Positions 8,918 to 17,535 of a stretch of DNA of 64,000 nucleotides are shown one piece after another (positions within the stretch are counted from its first letter, which is position 1; each line of letters opens with the position of its first letter). Origin of the DNA: Sphaerochaeta globosa str. Buddy. Lineage in GTDB: Bacteria; Spirochaetota; Spirochaetia; Sphaerochaetales; Sphaerochaetaceae. The notes under the pieces were generated by a model, which was not told where the DNA came from, made no database searches, and saw only the letters and a list, made by a program, of their open reading frames with translations. The DNA lies in assembly GCF_000190435.1 (NCBI RefSeq), contig NC_015152.1:2176458-2240457 (forward strand). The letters run 5' to 3'. Position numbers and translations under genes: made by a program.

Positions 8918-8983
8918 TTGAAACAGTTGAGGTTCTTCTAGTACTATCAACGCCATCACGCAATCTTTTTTAAGGAGAGAATC

Positions 8984-10078
8984 ATGAAAAAAGGTATTGT
9001 TCTTCTGTTGATCGTGCTGTTGGTTTCTTCCTTCGCATTTGCGCAAGGAACAAAAGAAGCTGCCGGTTCGGCAGATGCACCACTGAAAGTGGGCGTCATC
9101 TACATCAGTCCTCCTGGAGACATGGGCTATTCCTACATGCACGACCAGGGCACCATTGCCATGGAAAAGCATTTCGGGGACAAGGTACAGGTTATCCGCA
9201 TGGAGGGAATTCCTGAGAACGAGAGTAGCGAACGGGTTATGGAGAACCTCATCGACGAAGGCTGCAAAATCATCTTCGCCAACTCCTACAACTACCAGCA
9301 GTACATGCTCAACGTCGCCAAGAGATATCCCAATGTGTACTTCGAGCATTGCTCCGGCTATCTCTCAAATGACAACATGTCCAACTATTTCGGCAGAATG
9401 TATCAGATGCGTTATCTCTCCGGAATGATTGCTGCCAAGATGTCCCCCTCCGGCAAGCTCGGCTATGTCGGCGCCTACAACACTCCTGAAGTTGTTCGCG
9501 GTATCAACGCTTTCGCTCTCGGCGCCCGCACCATCAATCCGAAAGCAAGTGTCACAGTTGTTTGGACCAACACTTGGTTCGATCCATCACTGGAGAGACA
9601 GGGTGCAATTGCTCTGCTCGACCAGGGTTGCGATGTCATCGCTCAGCACCAGGACACCACCGAGCCCGCAAAGGCTGCAATCGAGAGAGGCAAGTATGCC
9701 ATCGGTTACAACGCTGACTTCCGCGGCATGATCGGTGACGACCGCATTCTCGTTTCCCCGATGTGGAACTGGGGCAATTACATGATCCCGGCTGTCCAGA
9801 GTGCATTGGATGGAACTTGGAAGACTCAGAGTTACTGGGGTGGCCTTGAGGCTGACATGATTCACCTTTCCCCGATTTCCCCGCTCGTACCCGCCGATTT
9901 CGTCAAGCAGGTTGAAGCCAAGCAGACTGAAATTCACGACGGCAAGTGGGATGTATTCTGGGGCGCTCTGAAGGACAACACCGGTGCTGTCCGCCAGAAG
10001 GCTGGAGAGAAAATGAGTGATGAAGCCATGCTTACCATGGATTGGTTTGTAGAAGGCGTCATCGGAAGAGTCAACTAA
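8984..10078 (+). CDS. BMP-family ABC transporter substrate-binding protein
   Basis: A periplasmic solute receptor for the importer encoded just downstream. It is 364 residues with a signal peptide (MKKGIVLLLIVLLV...SFAFA|QG) and no lipobox cysteine, so probably a soluble periplasmic protein. The mature part matches the BMP/Med family: GDMGYSYMHDQG near the start, FEHCSGY, GYVGAYNTPEVVRGINAF, WTNTWFDP and AIGYNADFRGM. These segments resemble the subgroup whose characterised members bind purine bases or nucleosides; in spirochaetes a related operon imports riboflavin, so the ligand is not settled. SD AAGGAG with 7-base spacing. Strong promoter upstream and a large hairpin downstream suggest higher expression than the membrane genes. 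Confidence 0.87.
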   Translation: MKKGIVLLLIVLLVSSFAFAQGTKEAAGSADAPLKVGVIYISPPGDMGYSYMHDQGTIAMEKHFGDKVQVIRMEGIPENESSERVMENLIDEGCKIIFANSYNYQQYMLNVAKRYPNVYFEHCSGYLSNDNMSNYFGRMYQMRYLSGMIAAKMSPSGKLGYVGAYNTPEVVRGINAFALGARTINPKASVTVVWTNTWFDPSLERQGAIALLDQGCDVIAQHQDTTEPAKAAIERGKYAIGYNADFRGMIGDDRILVSPMWNWGNYMIPAVQSALDGTWKTQSYWGGLEADMIHLSPISPLVPADFVKQVEAKQTEIHDGKWDVFWGALKDNTGAVRQKAGEKMSDEAMLTMDWFVEGVIGRVN

Positions 10079-10090
10079 TCATTGATCCTC

Positions 10091-10129
10091 AATCAAGAGG
10101 GGCGGGCAAACGCCCGCCTCTTCTTGATT
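10091..10129 (+). other. Large intercistronic hairpin after the receptor gene
   Basis: A near-perfect stem (AATCAAGA and GGCGGGC pairing with GCCCGCC and TCTTGATT, one short internal bulge, loop AAAC) follows the bmp stop by 12 bases. It has no T tract, so it is more likely an mRNA stabiliser or partial terminator that raises receptor over permease expression, as is common in ABC operons. Confidence 0.7.
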
Positions 10130-10172
10130 AACCCAATACCGCCCTTTTTCGGGCATTGTAAACGGACAGAAC

Positions 10173-11714
10173 ATGAGAGAATTCAACACCGACGAAACGC
10201 CCGTCGTGCGTATGGTCAATATTACAAAACACTTCCCTGGAGTTCTTGCGAACGACCAAGTAAGTCTGACCCTGCATAAAGGCGAAGTTCTCGCCTTGCT
10301 TGGTGAGAACGGTGCCGGCAAGAGCACATTGATGAACATGCTGGTCGGGCTCTATCGGCCGGACAGTGGAGAAATCTATGTCAAGGGTCAACTTGCCGAC
10401 ATCAATTCCCCTCAAGACTCCATGACTTTGGGCATCGGCATGATCCATCAAGAATTCATGCTGGTAGGCAATATGAGTGTTGCCGAAAATATCATTTTAG
10501 GAATGAAAGACCTCCCCTTCGTTCCTCCCATGACGGACATAAAAGCGAAAATTACGGAATTGAGCAAACGCTATGGTTTGCAGGTCTATCCCGATAAAAT
10601 CATCCAGGACCTTTCGGTCGGTGAACAGCAGCGTGTAGAGATACTGAAGCTACTGTACCGCGGTGCAGACATTCTCATTCTGGATGAACCTACTGCTGTT
10701 CTCACCCCCGGAGAATCGCGTGATTTGAATGAAATCCTCAAAAAAATGCTTGCTGAAGGGAAAAGTGCCATTTTTATTACCCATAAAATGGATGAGGTCA
10801 TGGAATTCAGCCATACGGTGCAAGTCCTCAGAAGAGGCAAATGTGTCTCTACCTGCCCCACCAAGTCAATCAAGCGTGTCCAGGACCTTGCCAACATGAT
10901 GGTAGGCCGTGACATTCTTTTCTCTCTCGACCGCGGCCCCTACAAACCAGGAGAAATCATGGTGGAGGCAAAGGACGTGGTCGTTCTCCCCGTAGGCGGA
11001 GGAAAGCCAGTGCTCGATCATGTAAGTTTTTCCATCCGCGGTGGGGAAATTTTCGGTATCGCAGGAGTGGCTGGAAATGGTCAGCAGCCGTTGACTGAAG
11101 CTATCACCGGGCTCTTGAAAGTCAACGGAGGATCCATCTTCATCAATGGAAAGGATATGACCAACAAGACTCCGCTGCAGGTCATCAAGAATGGTGTCAG
11201 CCATATCCCGGCAGACCGCGGCAGAATGGGTGTGGTTGGTGATATGAGCGTAGGTGACAACCTTTCGATGAAAAAATACCGCACAGGAGAGCTTTCCAGT
11301 CACAGTGTGATCAAGCGGAATTGGGTTCGCAAGTTTGCCGACCACCTGATCGATGTATTCACCATCAAGACACCAAGCCAAGACACCTCGGTCAAGTTCC
11401 TCAGCGGAGGTAACATCCAAAAGACCATCCTCGCCCGTGAGATTGACTCGTGCGGCGGTATCCTGATTGCGGTCTACCCTTCAAGGGGACTCGACGTCGG
11501 TGCGACCGAAGCGGTGAGACAGAACATCATCAAGCAGCGGGACAAAGGAAATGCAGTCTTATTGGTCAGCGAAGAGCTTGAAGAGCTTTTGATGGTAGCA
11601 GATAAAATTGCCGTTATGTTTGAAGGAAGAATTATGGACATAGTGAATGCAGCGAGTGCAACGACCGAGGAGCTTGGTATGCTGATGGCTGGCGTTGAGA
11701 GGAGGGACATATGA
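10173..11714 (+). CDS. ABC transporter ATP-binding protein, double ATPase (nucleoside/sugar type)
   Basis: Energises the BMP-receptor importer. It is 513 residues, two fused ATPase domains. The first has Walker A GENGAGKST, signature LSVGEQQRVEIL and Walker B ILILDEPTAVLTP. The second has a degenerate P-loop (GVAGNGQQPL), the signature LSGGNIQK and a changed Walker B (GGILIAVYPSRGLD), where the usual acidic residues are replaced. That is typical of the RbsA/NupO-like class in which only one site is fully active. Start ATG 10173 has only a weak SD. The 3' end overlaps the next gene by 4 bases. Confidence 0.92.
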   Translation: MREFNTDETPVVRMVNITKHFPGVLANDQVSLTLHKGEVLALLGENGAGKSTLMNMLVGLYRPDSGEIYVKGQLADINSPQDSMTLGIGMIHQEFMLVGNMSVAENIILGMKDLPFVPPMTDIKAKITELSKRYGLQVYPDKIIQDLSVGEQQRVEILKLLYRGADILILDEPTAVLTPGESRDLNEILKKMLAEGKSAIFITHKMDEVMEFSHTVQVLRRGKCVSTCPTKSIKRVQDLANMMVGRDILFSLDRGPYKPGEIMVEAKDVVVLPVGGGKPVLDHVSFSIRGGEIFGIAGVAGNGQQPLTEAITGLLKVNGGSIFINGKDMTNKTPLQVIKNGVSHIPADRGRMGVVGDMSVGDNLSMKKYRTGELSSHSVIKRNWVRKFADHLIDVFTIKTPSQDTSVKFLSGGNIQKTILAREIDSCGGILIAVYPSRGLDVGATEAVRQNIIKQRDKGNAVLLVSEELEELLMVADKIAVMFEGRIMDIVNAASATTEELGMLMAGVERRDI

Positions 11715-12775
11715 GATTCAGCCTTGAAAAGCGAGACTATCGCTCCAAAAAGATGGCCATTCTTGTCCCCATCATCAGTCTGGTGGTCTCTTTCATCCTA
11801 GGGGCCATCGTATTATCGATTTCCAATGCAAACCCGGCACGCACCTATGCTGCAATGATCAAAGGGGCATTCGGCAGTCAGACAAAGATCCAATACACCA
11901 TCGCAAAATCCATTCCTCTGCTTTTATGCGGTCTTGCGGTCGGTATCGCATTCCGTCTGAAATTCTGGAATATCGGAGCCGAGGGGCAGTATATCAGCGG
12001 GGTCATAGGCATCACATGGGTCATGCAGTTCTGGACCTTTCTCCCTACCTACCTGTTGCTTCCTGTCGGCATGATCGTAGGCATTCTCTTTGGTGCCATG
12101 TGGGGAGGGATTCCCGGTCTCTTGAAGGCTCAGTGGAGTGTCGATGAGACACTTACCACGTTGATGATGAACTATATCATCATTGGATATGCCGAATACT
12201 TGTACATCAATGCATGGAAAGCCCCCCGTGGAAATATGGGCACCGTACTCTACCCCGAAGCGGCTTGGTTGCCGAAGATTTGGGGGCGCGTACACGCCGG
12301 TGTCTACTTTGCCCTGGTTCTTGTGGTTATTCTTTGGTTTGTCCTCTACAAAACCCGTTGGGGTTTTGAGCTGAATATGATCGGCAAGAATCAGCGCGCC
12401 GCCCGCTGCCAAGGGGTTTCGATTAAAAGGAACATCATTCTGGCAATGCTGGTCAGCGGTGGCATCGCAGGCCTTGCAGGAGTCATCGACAGTGCTGCAG
12501 TGACGCACCAGCTCACCAAGGGAGTGAACTCCGGCTATGGATTCACGGGCATCATCATTGCTTGGATGAGCGGACTCAATCCGTTCGTCTCCATTCTGGT
12601 AGCCGTGATTATGGCAGCCCTGGAAACAGGCTCCGATGCCTTGCAGATTATGAAACTACCCTCGGCGATGGGCGAAGTAATGCAGGGCCTCATCCTCATT
12701 CCCCTGCTTGCCGGCAGTATTTTCACTGAATATCGACTGGTTGTCCATGCAAAGCACAAGGAGGCTGGCGTATGA
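11711..12775 (+). CDS. ABC transporter permease (NupP/RbsC-like), first of pair
   Basis: Integral membrane permease of the BMP importer, 354 residues with about nine hydrophobic helices. The segment FWNIGAEGQYISG and the LTTLMMNYI region fit the BPD_transp_2 family, and GKNQRAARCQGVSIKR is the usual cytoplasmic loop that contacts the ATPase. ATGA overlaps with both neighbours indicate tight coupling with the ATPase and the second permease. Confidence 0.92.
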   Translation: MRFSLEKRDYRSKKMAILVPIISLVVSFILGAIVLSISNANPARTYAAMIKGAFGSQTKIQYTIAKSIPLLLCGLAVGIAFRLKFWNIGAEGQYISGVIGITWVMQFWTFLPTYLLLPVGMIVGILFGAMWGGIPGLLKAQWSVDETLTTLMMNYIIIGYAEYLYINAWKAPRGNMGTVLYPEAAWLPKIWGRVHAGVYFALVLVVILWFVLYKTRWGFELNMIGKNQRAARCQGVSIKRNIILAMLVSGGIAGLAGVIDSAAVTHQLTKGVNSGYGFTGIIIAWMSGLNPFVSILVAVIMAALETGSDALQIMKLPSAMGEVMQGLILIPLLAGSIFTEYRLVVHAKHKEAGV

Positions 12776-13743
12776 ACTTTCTGGATTTCTTCACCCGATT
12801 GCTGGCGGCGACGCTCGCGATGGGAACCTCCCTTACCTATGCAACCTTGGGCGAGGTGTACACCGAAAAAACGGGCATCCTCAACCTCGGTATGGAAGGC
12901 ACCATGCTCATGGGGGCCTTGGCTGGTTTTGCCACGGCTTACAATACGGGCAACTTGGTTTTCGCGTTGCTTGTTGCAATGGCAGTCGGTGCCATGCTCT
13001 CACTTTTGCATGCATTTTTGTGTATCACCATGCGTGCAAACCAAGTAGTAGCAGGCTTGGCCATCACCATGTTCGGTACAGGCTTGGCCAACTTCTTAGG
13101 ACAGAGACTGGGACCGGCTGCGAACAACCACAATCTTACCGGGATGAACCTTGCCTCCAAGTTTGACAACATCTCAATTCCAGGACTCAGTCAGATTCCG
13201 ATACTTGGAGCTCTGTTCGACGTTTCCATTCTCACCTATGCACTGTACTTCCTGTTGCCGTTTGCCTGGTTCTTCCTGTACAAGACGAAGCAGGGCATGG
13301 TTGTTCGAGCCGTAGGAGAGAACCCGAGGACTGCAGCTGCAATGGGTATTTCGGTATCAAAAATCCGTTACCTCTATACAACCATCGGCGGTATGTTCGC
13401 AGGTTTGGGTGGGGCATGTCTGTCACTCAGCTTCATTCCCAGCTGGAACGAGGGTATGACCGGTGGTAAAGGCTGGATTGTCATTGCTCTGGTAATTTTC
13501 TCTGCTTGGAACCCCGGTCGGGTGGTCATTGGAACCTTGGTCTTCGGAGGTATTACCAGTTTGCAATTCAGCCTCCAGGCTGCCGGTTTCAAAATGGTCA
13601 TCCCCGCTCAGTTCCTAGGATTCTCGCCCTACCTGATCACCCTTCTCGTGCTCACGGCCATGACGATCATCAACCAGAAGAAACGAGGCTCTTTCGCCTC
13701 GCCCACTGCGTTGGGTACAGCTTTTGCCATTGATGACAAATAG
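12772..13743 (+). CDS. ABC transporter permease (NupQ-like), second of pair
   Basis: Second membrane subunit, 323 residues, with about eight to ten helices. The N-terminal segment TEKTGILNLGMEGTMLMGA and VVRAVGENPRTAAAMGI are characteristic of the NupQ-type permease that pairs with the preceding gene. It overlaps that gene by 4 bases and is followed within 6 bases by a strong terminator, so it ends the operon. Confidence 0.92.
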   Translation: MNFLDFFTRLLAATLAMGTSLTYATLGEVYTEKTGILNLGMEGTMLMGALAGFATAYNTGNLVFALLVAMAVGAMLSLLHAFLCITMRANQVVAGLAITMFGTGLANFLGQRLGPAANNHNLTGMNLASKFDNISIPGLSQIPILGALFDVSILTYALYFLLPFAWFFLYKTKQGMVVRAVGENPRTAAAMGISVSKIRYLYTTIGGMFAGLGGACLSLSFIPSWNEGMTGGKGWIVIALVIFSAWNPGRVVIGTLVFGGITSLQFSLQAAGFKMVIPAQFLGFSPYLITLLVLTAMTIINQKKRGSFASPTALGTAFAIDDK

Positions 13744-13748
13744 ATGAC

Positions 13749-13770
13749 AGGGACCTTCGGGTCCCTTTTT
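13749..13770 (+). terminator. Intrinsic terminator of the BMP transporter operon
   Basis: AGGGACC and GGTCCCT form a 7-bp stem closed by a TTCG tetraloop, followed by five T residues. It begins 6 bases after the stop codon of the last permease gene. Confidence 0.93.
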
Positions 13771-14352
13771 CATGCTTATTTCAGCATAACAAACAGATTC
13801 AATTCGACCACTTTGCAGTTTATTCAATCAGCAGGGGGGTTCTTTCTCAGTACGCCGCTACAATGTAATGCATTTGTTTGTTATTGATAAAAATTGGTAA
13901 AATTTATCTATTATATATTTATATAGACAGTTTACAACATTTACTAATATTTATTAATAATTACTAATAATTATTAATATATTCTGATTGACAATACATC
14001 ATTTATCTGATATTCTTAGAATCGAGAAGAAGTCTAAACGTAGGTATTCTCCTATGCAGAAGACGCAAGATCTGATTACAAGTAGGCACTTTTTGCCAAC
14101 CTAAGAACAGCCTCCTTATATTCTTTAGCGAAAGGACCTTGAGAACGTAAGCAAAACCGTTTTTGTGAGGGTTTGGATGCTTGTACGTACACAAACCAGT
14201 TTGCGGTACTGAAGTGAAGACTCTGTCAAGTCATTCAAGACTTTCAGCTTCAACGAGTATCACCTTTTGCGACAAGGGCTGAAATAGGCCTTCCTCAAAT
14301 CCGGCAGGATACTTTTTGATTGATCCTTGAGGACGAACAAAAAGGAAAAGCT
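13771..14352 (+). other. Gene-free AT-rich spacer and long leader of the DUF3494 lipoprotein
   Basis: No gene is seen. From 13860 to 13985 the sequence is very AT-rich with imperfect repeats of TTACTAATATTTATTAATAA. A promoter lies at 13988-14016, which leaves about 330 untranslated bases before the start codon at 14353. The leader contains an inverted repeat TCCTCAA (14293-14299) / TTGAGGA (14326-14332) close to the ribosome site, so translation could be controlled by structure. It matches no riboswitch class that I recognise. Confidence 0.5.
13988..14016 (+). promoter_or_regulatory. Sigma-70-type promoter of the DUF3494 lipoprotein gene
   Basis: TTGACA at 13988-13993 and TATTCT at 14011-14016 are separated by 17 bases, preceded by a strongly AT-rich tract that could act as an UP element. 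Confidence 0.65.
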
Positions 14353-16035
14353 ATGAAAAAATTTACATCCATGGTAGTAAGTCTACTCCTCATCCTACTC
14401 GTTGCACTGACATTCACCAATTGCAACATGAACAACGCCCCAATTCCAAAATCGAGTTTGACAATCAGCTTCACACCGGATGCCGAATCCCGAACGCTGA
14501 AACCGGATACCCTGAATCTTGCTGTCAGCACGTATGACTTGAGTGGTATCGGGCCTAATGGTGCCGTATTCTCAATAACCGGGATTACCGCAACATCCTA
14601 TACTATGGAAAATCTAGTACCTGGCCAGTGGTCGGTGACTGCGAAGGGAAAAAACATCGACGGCATTGTTATTGTCCAATCGGCAGCAACATTGATAACC
14701 TTGAACAGTGAGAACAACAGCCTCCCACTTAGTTTGCTCCCCATCTCAGGAACGGGAACTTTTGATCTAGACCTCTCGTGGCCGACCGATATGATTGGAA
14801 CCCCATCAATCACAGCAACCCTTACCCCTGATATCGGAACAGTCATTGATCTTACGTTCGCCATCACTGGAACAACAGCTTCTATGACTCCTTTATCACT
14901 GGAGCGTGGCTACTATACATTGAGTGTAAAACTCACCGATGCATCGGTTGATCCGTATCTGGTGTGGTCAAAGGTAGAGACTGTTTTGGTATTTGTAAAT
15001 GCGACAACCAGTGAAAGCTGGACCCTTGTAGCAGCGGATATGAATGCCCCGACTCCCCAGAATCTTGGATTGCTGCTTACGGTGGATACCAAGTCTCCCA
15101 TCGAAATGGCTCTCTCTGATGTACTTGCCGTCTTAGCCTACGATACTTCAATGACGGTGACAGCATCAGGAACCCCTGCTCCTGATTCATGGAAATGGTA
15201 TCTTGACGGTGATGTCATGCTTGGAGAAACAACCTCTACGGTGACAATAGGTATTGGTCTAGCAGAAAAGACCCTTCATACCCTCACAGTCATCGGATGG
15301 ATTGGTGACGTTGCAGGTTCAACGGATGCGACATTTCGCATAGGGGATGCACCTATCATTATTGATCCGATCGATCTTCTGACAGCGGGCTCGTATGTAA
15401 TACTGGCACAGTCAGCAGTATCGGGTAATGCAGGAACATTTGTGACTGGTGATATTGGAGTAAGCCCGGTAACTTCGGCAGCAATAACAGGATTCGCCCT
15501 TGTACTCGACCCAATACTGGGAGCCTTCTCCACTTCAACACTCGTTGATGGGTCAGTGTATGCTTCCGACTATGCAGAGCCGACTACAGCGAACCTTACC
15601 CAAGCGGTTCTTGATGCAGATGCAGCCTATGAACAAGCCAATTCGAGAGTCGAAGCCACAGTGGTCGATGATCTGATCGGTGAGATCGGCGGCATGACGC
15701 TGGCTCCTGGCATGTATGCTTGGACATCAGCAGTGTCCATCAGTACCAACCTGACCCTTAATGGTCCTGCTTCCGGCGTCTGGATATTCCAGATAGATGG
15801 ATCTCTTACACAGGCTGCGAATATCGAGGTCCTCCTCTTGGGAGGTGCCCTGCCGCAGAACATATTCTGGCAAGTTGGTGGTGGTGTCGGCTTGGGAGCC
15901 GGAGCACACCTGGAAGGTGTAGTGTTATCGGGAACCGGTATCGCACTCGGTGCGGGAGCTTCTGTTGATGGCCGATTGTTTGCCAAGACAGCAGTAACCT
16001 TGGATACCTCTATGGTAACAGAGCCCTTGCTATAA
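14353..16035 (+). CDS. Lipoprotein with C-terminal DUF3494 (ice-binding-like) domain
   Basis: A surface or periplasmic lipoprotein of 560 residues. ATG 14353 has SD AAAGGAAAAG, and the N terminus is a lipoprotein signal with candidate lipid cysteine Cys24 (LTFTNC). Residues from about 35 to 330 look like repeated beta-sandwich modules. From about residue 341 the chain matches DUF3494, the right-handed beta-solenoid fold of ice-binding proteins and related adhesins: GDIGVSP, ITGF, LAPGMYAW, LTLNGPASGVWIFQIDGSLT, NIFWQVGGGVGLGAGAHLEG and ASVDGRLFAKTAVTLD. In a mesophile the domain is more likely an adhesive or surface-attachment module than an antifreeze. It is a single-gene unit with its own promoter and terminator. 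Confidence 0.83.
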   Translation: MKKFTSMVVSLLLILLVALTFTNCNMNNAPIPKSSLTISFTPDAESRTLKPDTLNLAVSTYDLSGIGPNGAVFSITGITATSYTMENLVPGQWSVTAKGKNIDGIVIVQSAATLITLNSENNSLPLSLLPISGTGTFDLDLSWPTDMIGTPSITATLTPDIGTVIDLTFAITGTTASMTPLSLERGYYTLSVKLTDASVDPYLVWSKVETVLVFVNATTSESWTLVAADMNAPTPQNLGLLLTVDTKSPIEMALSDVLAVLAYDTSMTVTASGTPAPDSWKWYLDGDVMLGETTSTVTIGIGLAEKTLHTLTVIGWIGDVAGSTDATFRIGDAPIIIDPIDLLTAGSYVILAQSAVSGNAGTFVTGDIGVSPVTSAAITGFALVLDPILGAFSTSTLVDGSVYASDYAEPTTANLTQAVLDADAAYEQANSRVEATVVDDLIGEIGGMTLAPGMYAWTSAVSISTNLTLNGPASGVWIFQIDGSLTQAANIEVLLLGGALPQNIFWQVGGGVGLGAGAHLEGVVLSGTGIALGAGASVDGRLFAKTAVTLDTSMVTEPLL

Positions 16036-16104
16036 ATGTAATTGCGTACCCCAATGTTGAGGTGCGCAGTTTTCCCGTACAAGAAACGTAGCATGTATAT
16101 TTTG

Positions 16105-16130
16105 AAAAAGGGACTTTCGAGTCCCTTTTT
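16105..16130. terminator. Bidirectional intrinsic terminator
   Basis: AAAAAGGGACT-TTCG-AGTCCCTTTTT, an 11-bp stem with tetraloop and T run. It lies about 70 bases after the DUF3494 gene and 41 bases before ybaK. Confidence 0.9.
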
Positions 16131-16170
16131 CATACTTGCCCTCCACTCTGCATTTGGCTAGGATACAGGC

Positions 16171-16638
16171 ATGAAGAAAACCAATGCCATGAGAATCCTG
16201 GAAAGCCAGGGTATCGAGTATGAAGTACTCTCCTATGAATGGGACGAGGAGCACTTGGATGCAGTACACGCGAGCCAAACTGCAGGGTTGCTCCCCCAAC
16301 AGGTTTTCAAGACCATCGTCATGCAGGACAGCACCAAGCAAGTCTATGTATTCTGTCTGCCTGCCGACTTCAGCGTAAGCCTGAAAAAGGCCCGTTCCCT
16401 TACAATGAGCAAGGATTTGGACTTAATCAAGCTCAGTGAGCTGCAGGACCTTACCGGATATATGAGAGGAGGCTGCTCCCCTCTTGGCATGAAAAAGCAC
16501 TACCCGACATTCATAGAAGAACTTGCCCAACTGGAAGAGTATATATATGTCAGTGCGGGCCAGCGGGGTTTACAGCTCAAGCTGAGACCGCAAGATTTAG
16601 TGCTTGCAGCGAATGCAACCTTCGCCGACTTTACCTGA
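16171..16638 (+). CDS. ybaK: YbaK/EbsC-family aminoacyl-tRNA deacylase
   Basis: Hydrolyses mischarged tRNA, most likely Cys-tRNA(Pro), to keep translation accurate. It is 155 residues, the usual size. Family segments are VFKTIVMQ, FCLPADFSVSLKKA, TGYMRGGCSPLGMKK and YVSAGQRGLQLKL; the GGCSPLGMKK loop with its lysines is diagnostic. Related free-standing deacylases share this fold, so the exact tRNA is inferred. It ends one base before a convergent gene on the minus strand. Confidence 0.9.
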   Translation: MKKTNAMRILESQGIEYEVLSYEWDEEHLDAVHASQTAGLLPQQVFKTIVMQDSTKQVYVFCLPADFSVSLKKARSLTMSKDLDLIKLSELQDLTGYMRGGCSPLGMKKHYPTFIEELAQLEEYIYVSAGQRGLQLKLRPQDLVLAANATFADFT

Positions 16639-16639
16639 C

Positions 16640-17527
16640 CTAACTGTGCCGATTATGGCTTGTAAAAAACCGTCTTACGCGCCTGGAGACTGAGACGCTG
16701 ATCAGGAAGAGTAGGATAACCATGCTTGCACTGAGAAGACTTGTAGACCACCTGAGGCCGAAAGCCCCCAACTGATAGCCGGTAAGGAAGTAATCGAGAG
16801 AGGCGATGGTGACAAACACGATCACCAGCGTAGCCAAAACTATATCAGCAAGCGGAATACGTTTGTTCTTTCGCTTGGTGAACCACAAAGCAAACAACGC
16901 AACTAAAGCCAACAAGGTAGCGCTAACGGGAAGCGTCACCGGGACGAACCAGGTAAGGCTGTGATTTACCACCAAATTAATGCAAGCTAGATAGACAAGG
17001 GAACCAAGCAGACATATCGCTGCTGCAGTTTTGGGTTTCGCTATCGCTTTTCGGGTGAAAGGATACACAAAAAACAACCAGCAGACGCCAATGGCGGGAC
17101 TCGCGATGAGCGACCAGAAAAGACTCAGATCTGCAGCATCGAGACCAAAAAGAAAAATTGAGATAAGAATGCATTGGATGGTTGCCTGCACAGTGTAGGA
17201 GGATTTCACACTGAAGGCAAGAATGAGCGAGAGAGAAGCCATTGCAATGCTGAATACGGGAATAAAGCTTTGGCTGCCGTTTCCGCTGAGCCACATCGAC
17301 AAGAACACGGTTAATTCGCTGATGACGAACAGTGATAGGATCAGCTCTATCACGCCCTTGCGTGTCTTATTCACCCCGCCCATTCCCCTAGGCGGTAGGT
17401 TCTGGGCGAACAGCGGCTGCGCCTTTCCCTCTTCCATATCAGGGGGAAGTTGTACAGGTGTCTGGCATAAGGGACAGGCTTTACTTCCCTCCGCCAGTTT
17501 TACTCCACATCGAATGCAATAGGCCAT
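16640..17527 (-). CDS. Membrane protein with N-terminal zinc ribbon (DUF6320-like)
   Basis: Unknown function. The 295-residue protein begins MAYCIRCGVKLAEG...CPLCQTP, a four-cysteine zinc ribbon, then a linker and about eight hydrophobic helices, ending with a basic tail. This architecture fits the DUF6320 family. It lies 8 bases downstream of an acyltransferase gene, a pairing I believe recurs in other bacteria, so it may act with it in making or moving an esterified product. Last gene of the ridA-gcvT operon. Confidence 0.6.
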   Translation of the reverse strand: MAYCIRCGVKLAEGSKACPLCQTPVQLPPDMEEGKAQPLFAQNLPPRGMGGVNKTRKGVIELILSLFVISELTVFLSMWLSGNGSQSFIPVFSIAMASLSLILAFSVKSSYTVQATIQCILISIFLFGLDAADLSLFWSLIASPAIGVCWLFFVYPFTRKAIAKPKTAAAICLLGSLVYLACINLVVNHSLTWFVPVTLPVSATLLALVALFALWFTKRKNKRIPLADIVLATLVIVFVTIASLDYFLTGYQLGAFGLRWSTSLLSASMVILLFLISVSVSRRVRRFFTSHNRHS

Positions 17528-17535
17528 AGTTGCTC

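Larger units (their letters stand above)
8494..8983. promoter_or_regulatory. AT-rich divergent spacer between wza-like and bmp genes
   Basis: No gene is visible in these 490 bases; the ORFs present lack SD sequences and any recognisable protein. The spacer holds the control regions of two divergent operons, an exact 17-bp palindrome at 8652-8668 and a near-perfect promoter at 8889-8917 reading right. A promoter for the left operon was not identified with confidence. Confidence 0.6.

Noticed and set aside
13860-13990. AT-rich repeats as a replication origin
   Set aside because: No DnaA-box cluster, dnaA, dnaN or gyrase gene is near; it reads as an AT-rich promoter upstream tract.
14003-14194. 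A minus-strand 63-residue ORF in the leader of the DUF3494 gene
   Set aside because: No SD, no protein-like composition, and it lies in the transcribed leader of the plus-strand gene.
14017-14352. Leader as a cyclic di-GMP or other known riboswitch
   Set aside because: I could not find the conserved core of any class I know; only a local inverted repeat is visible.
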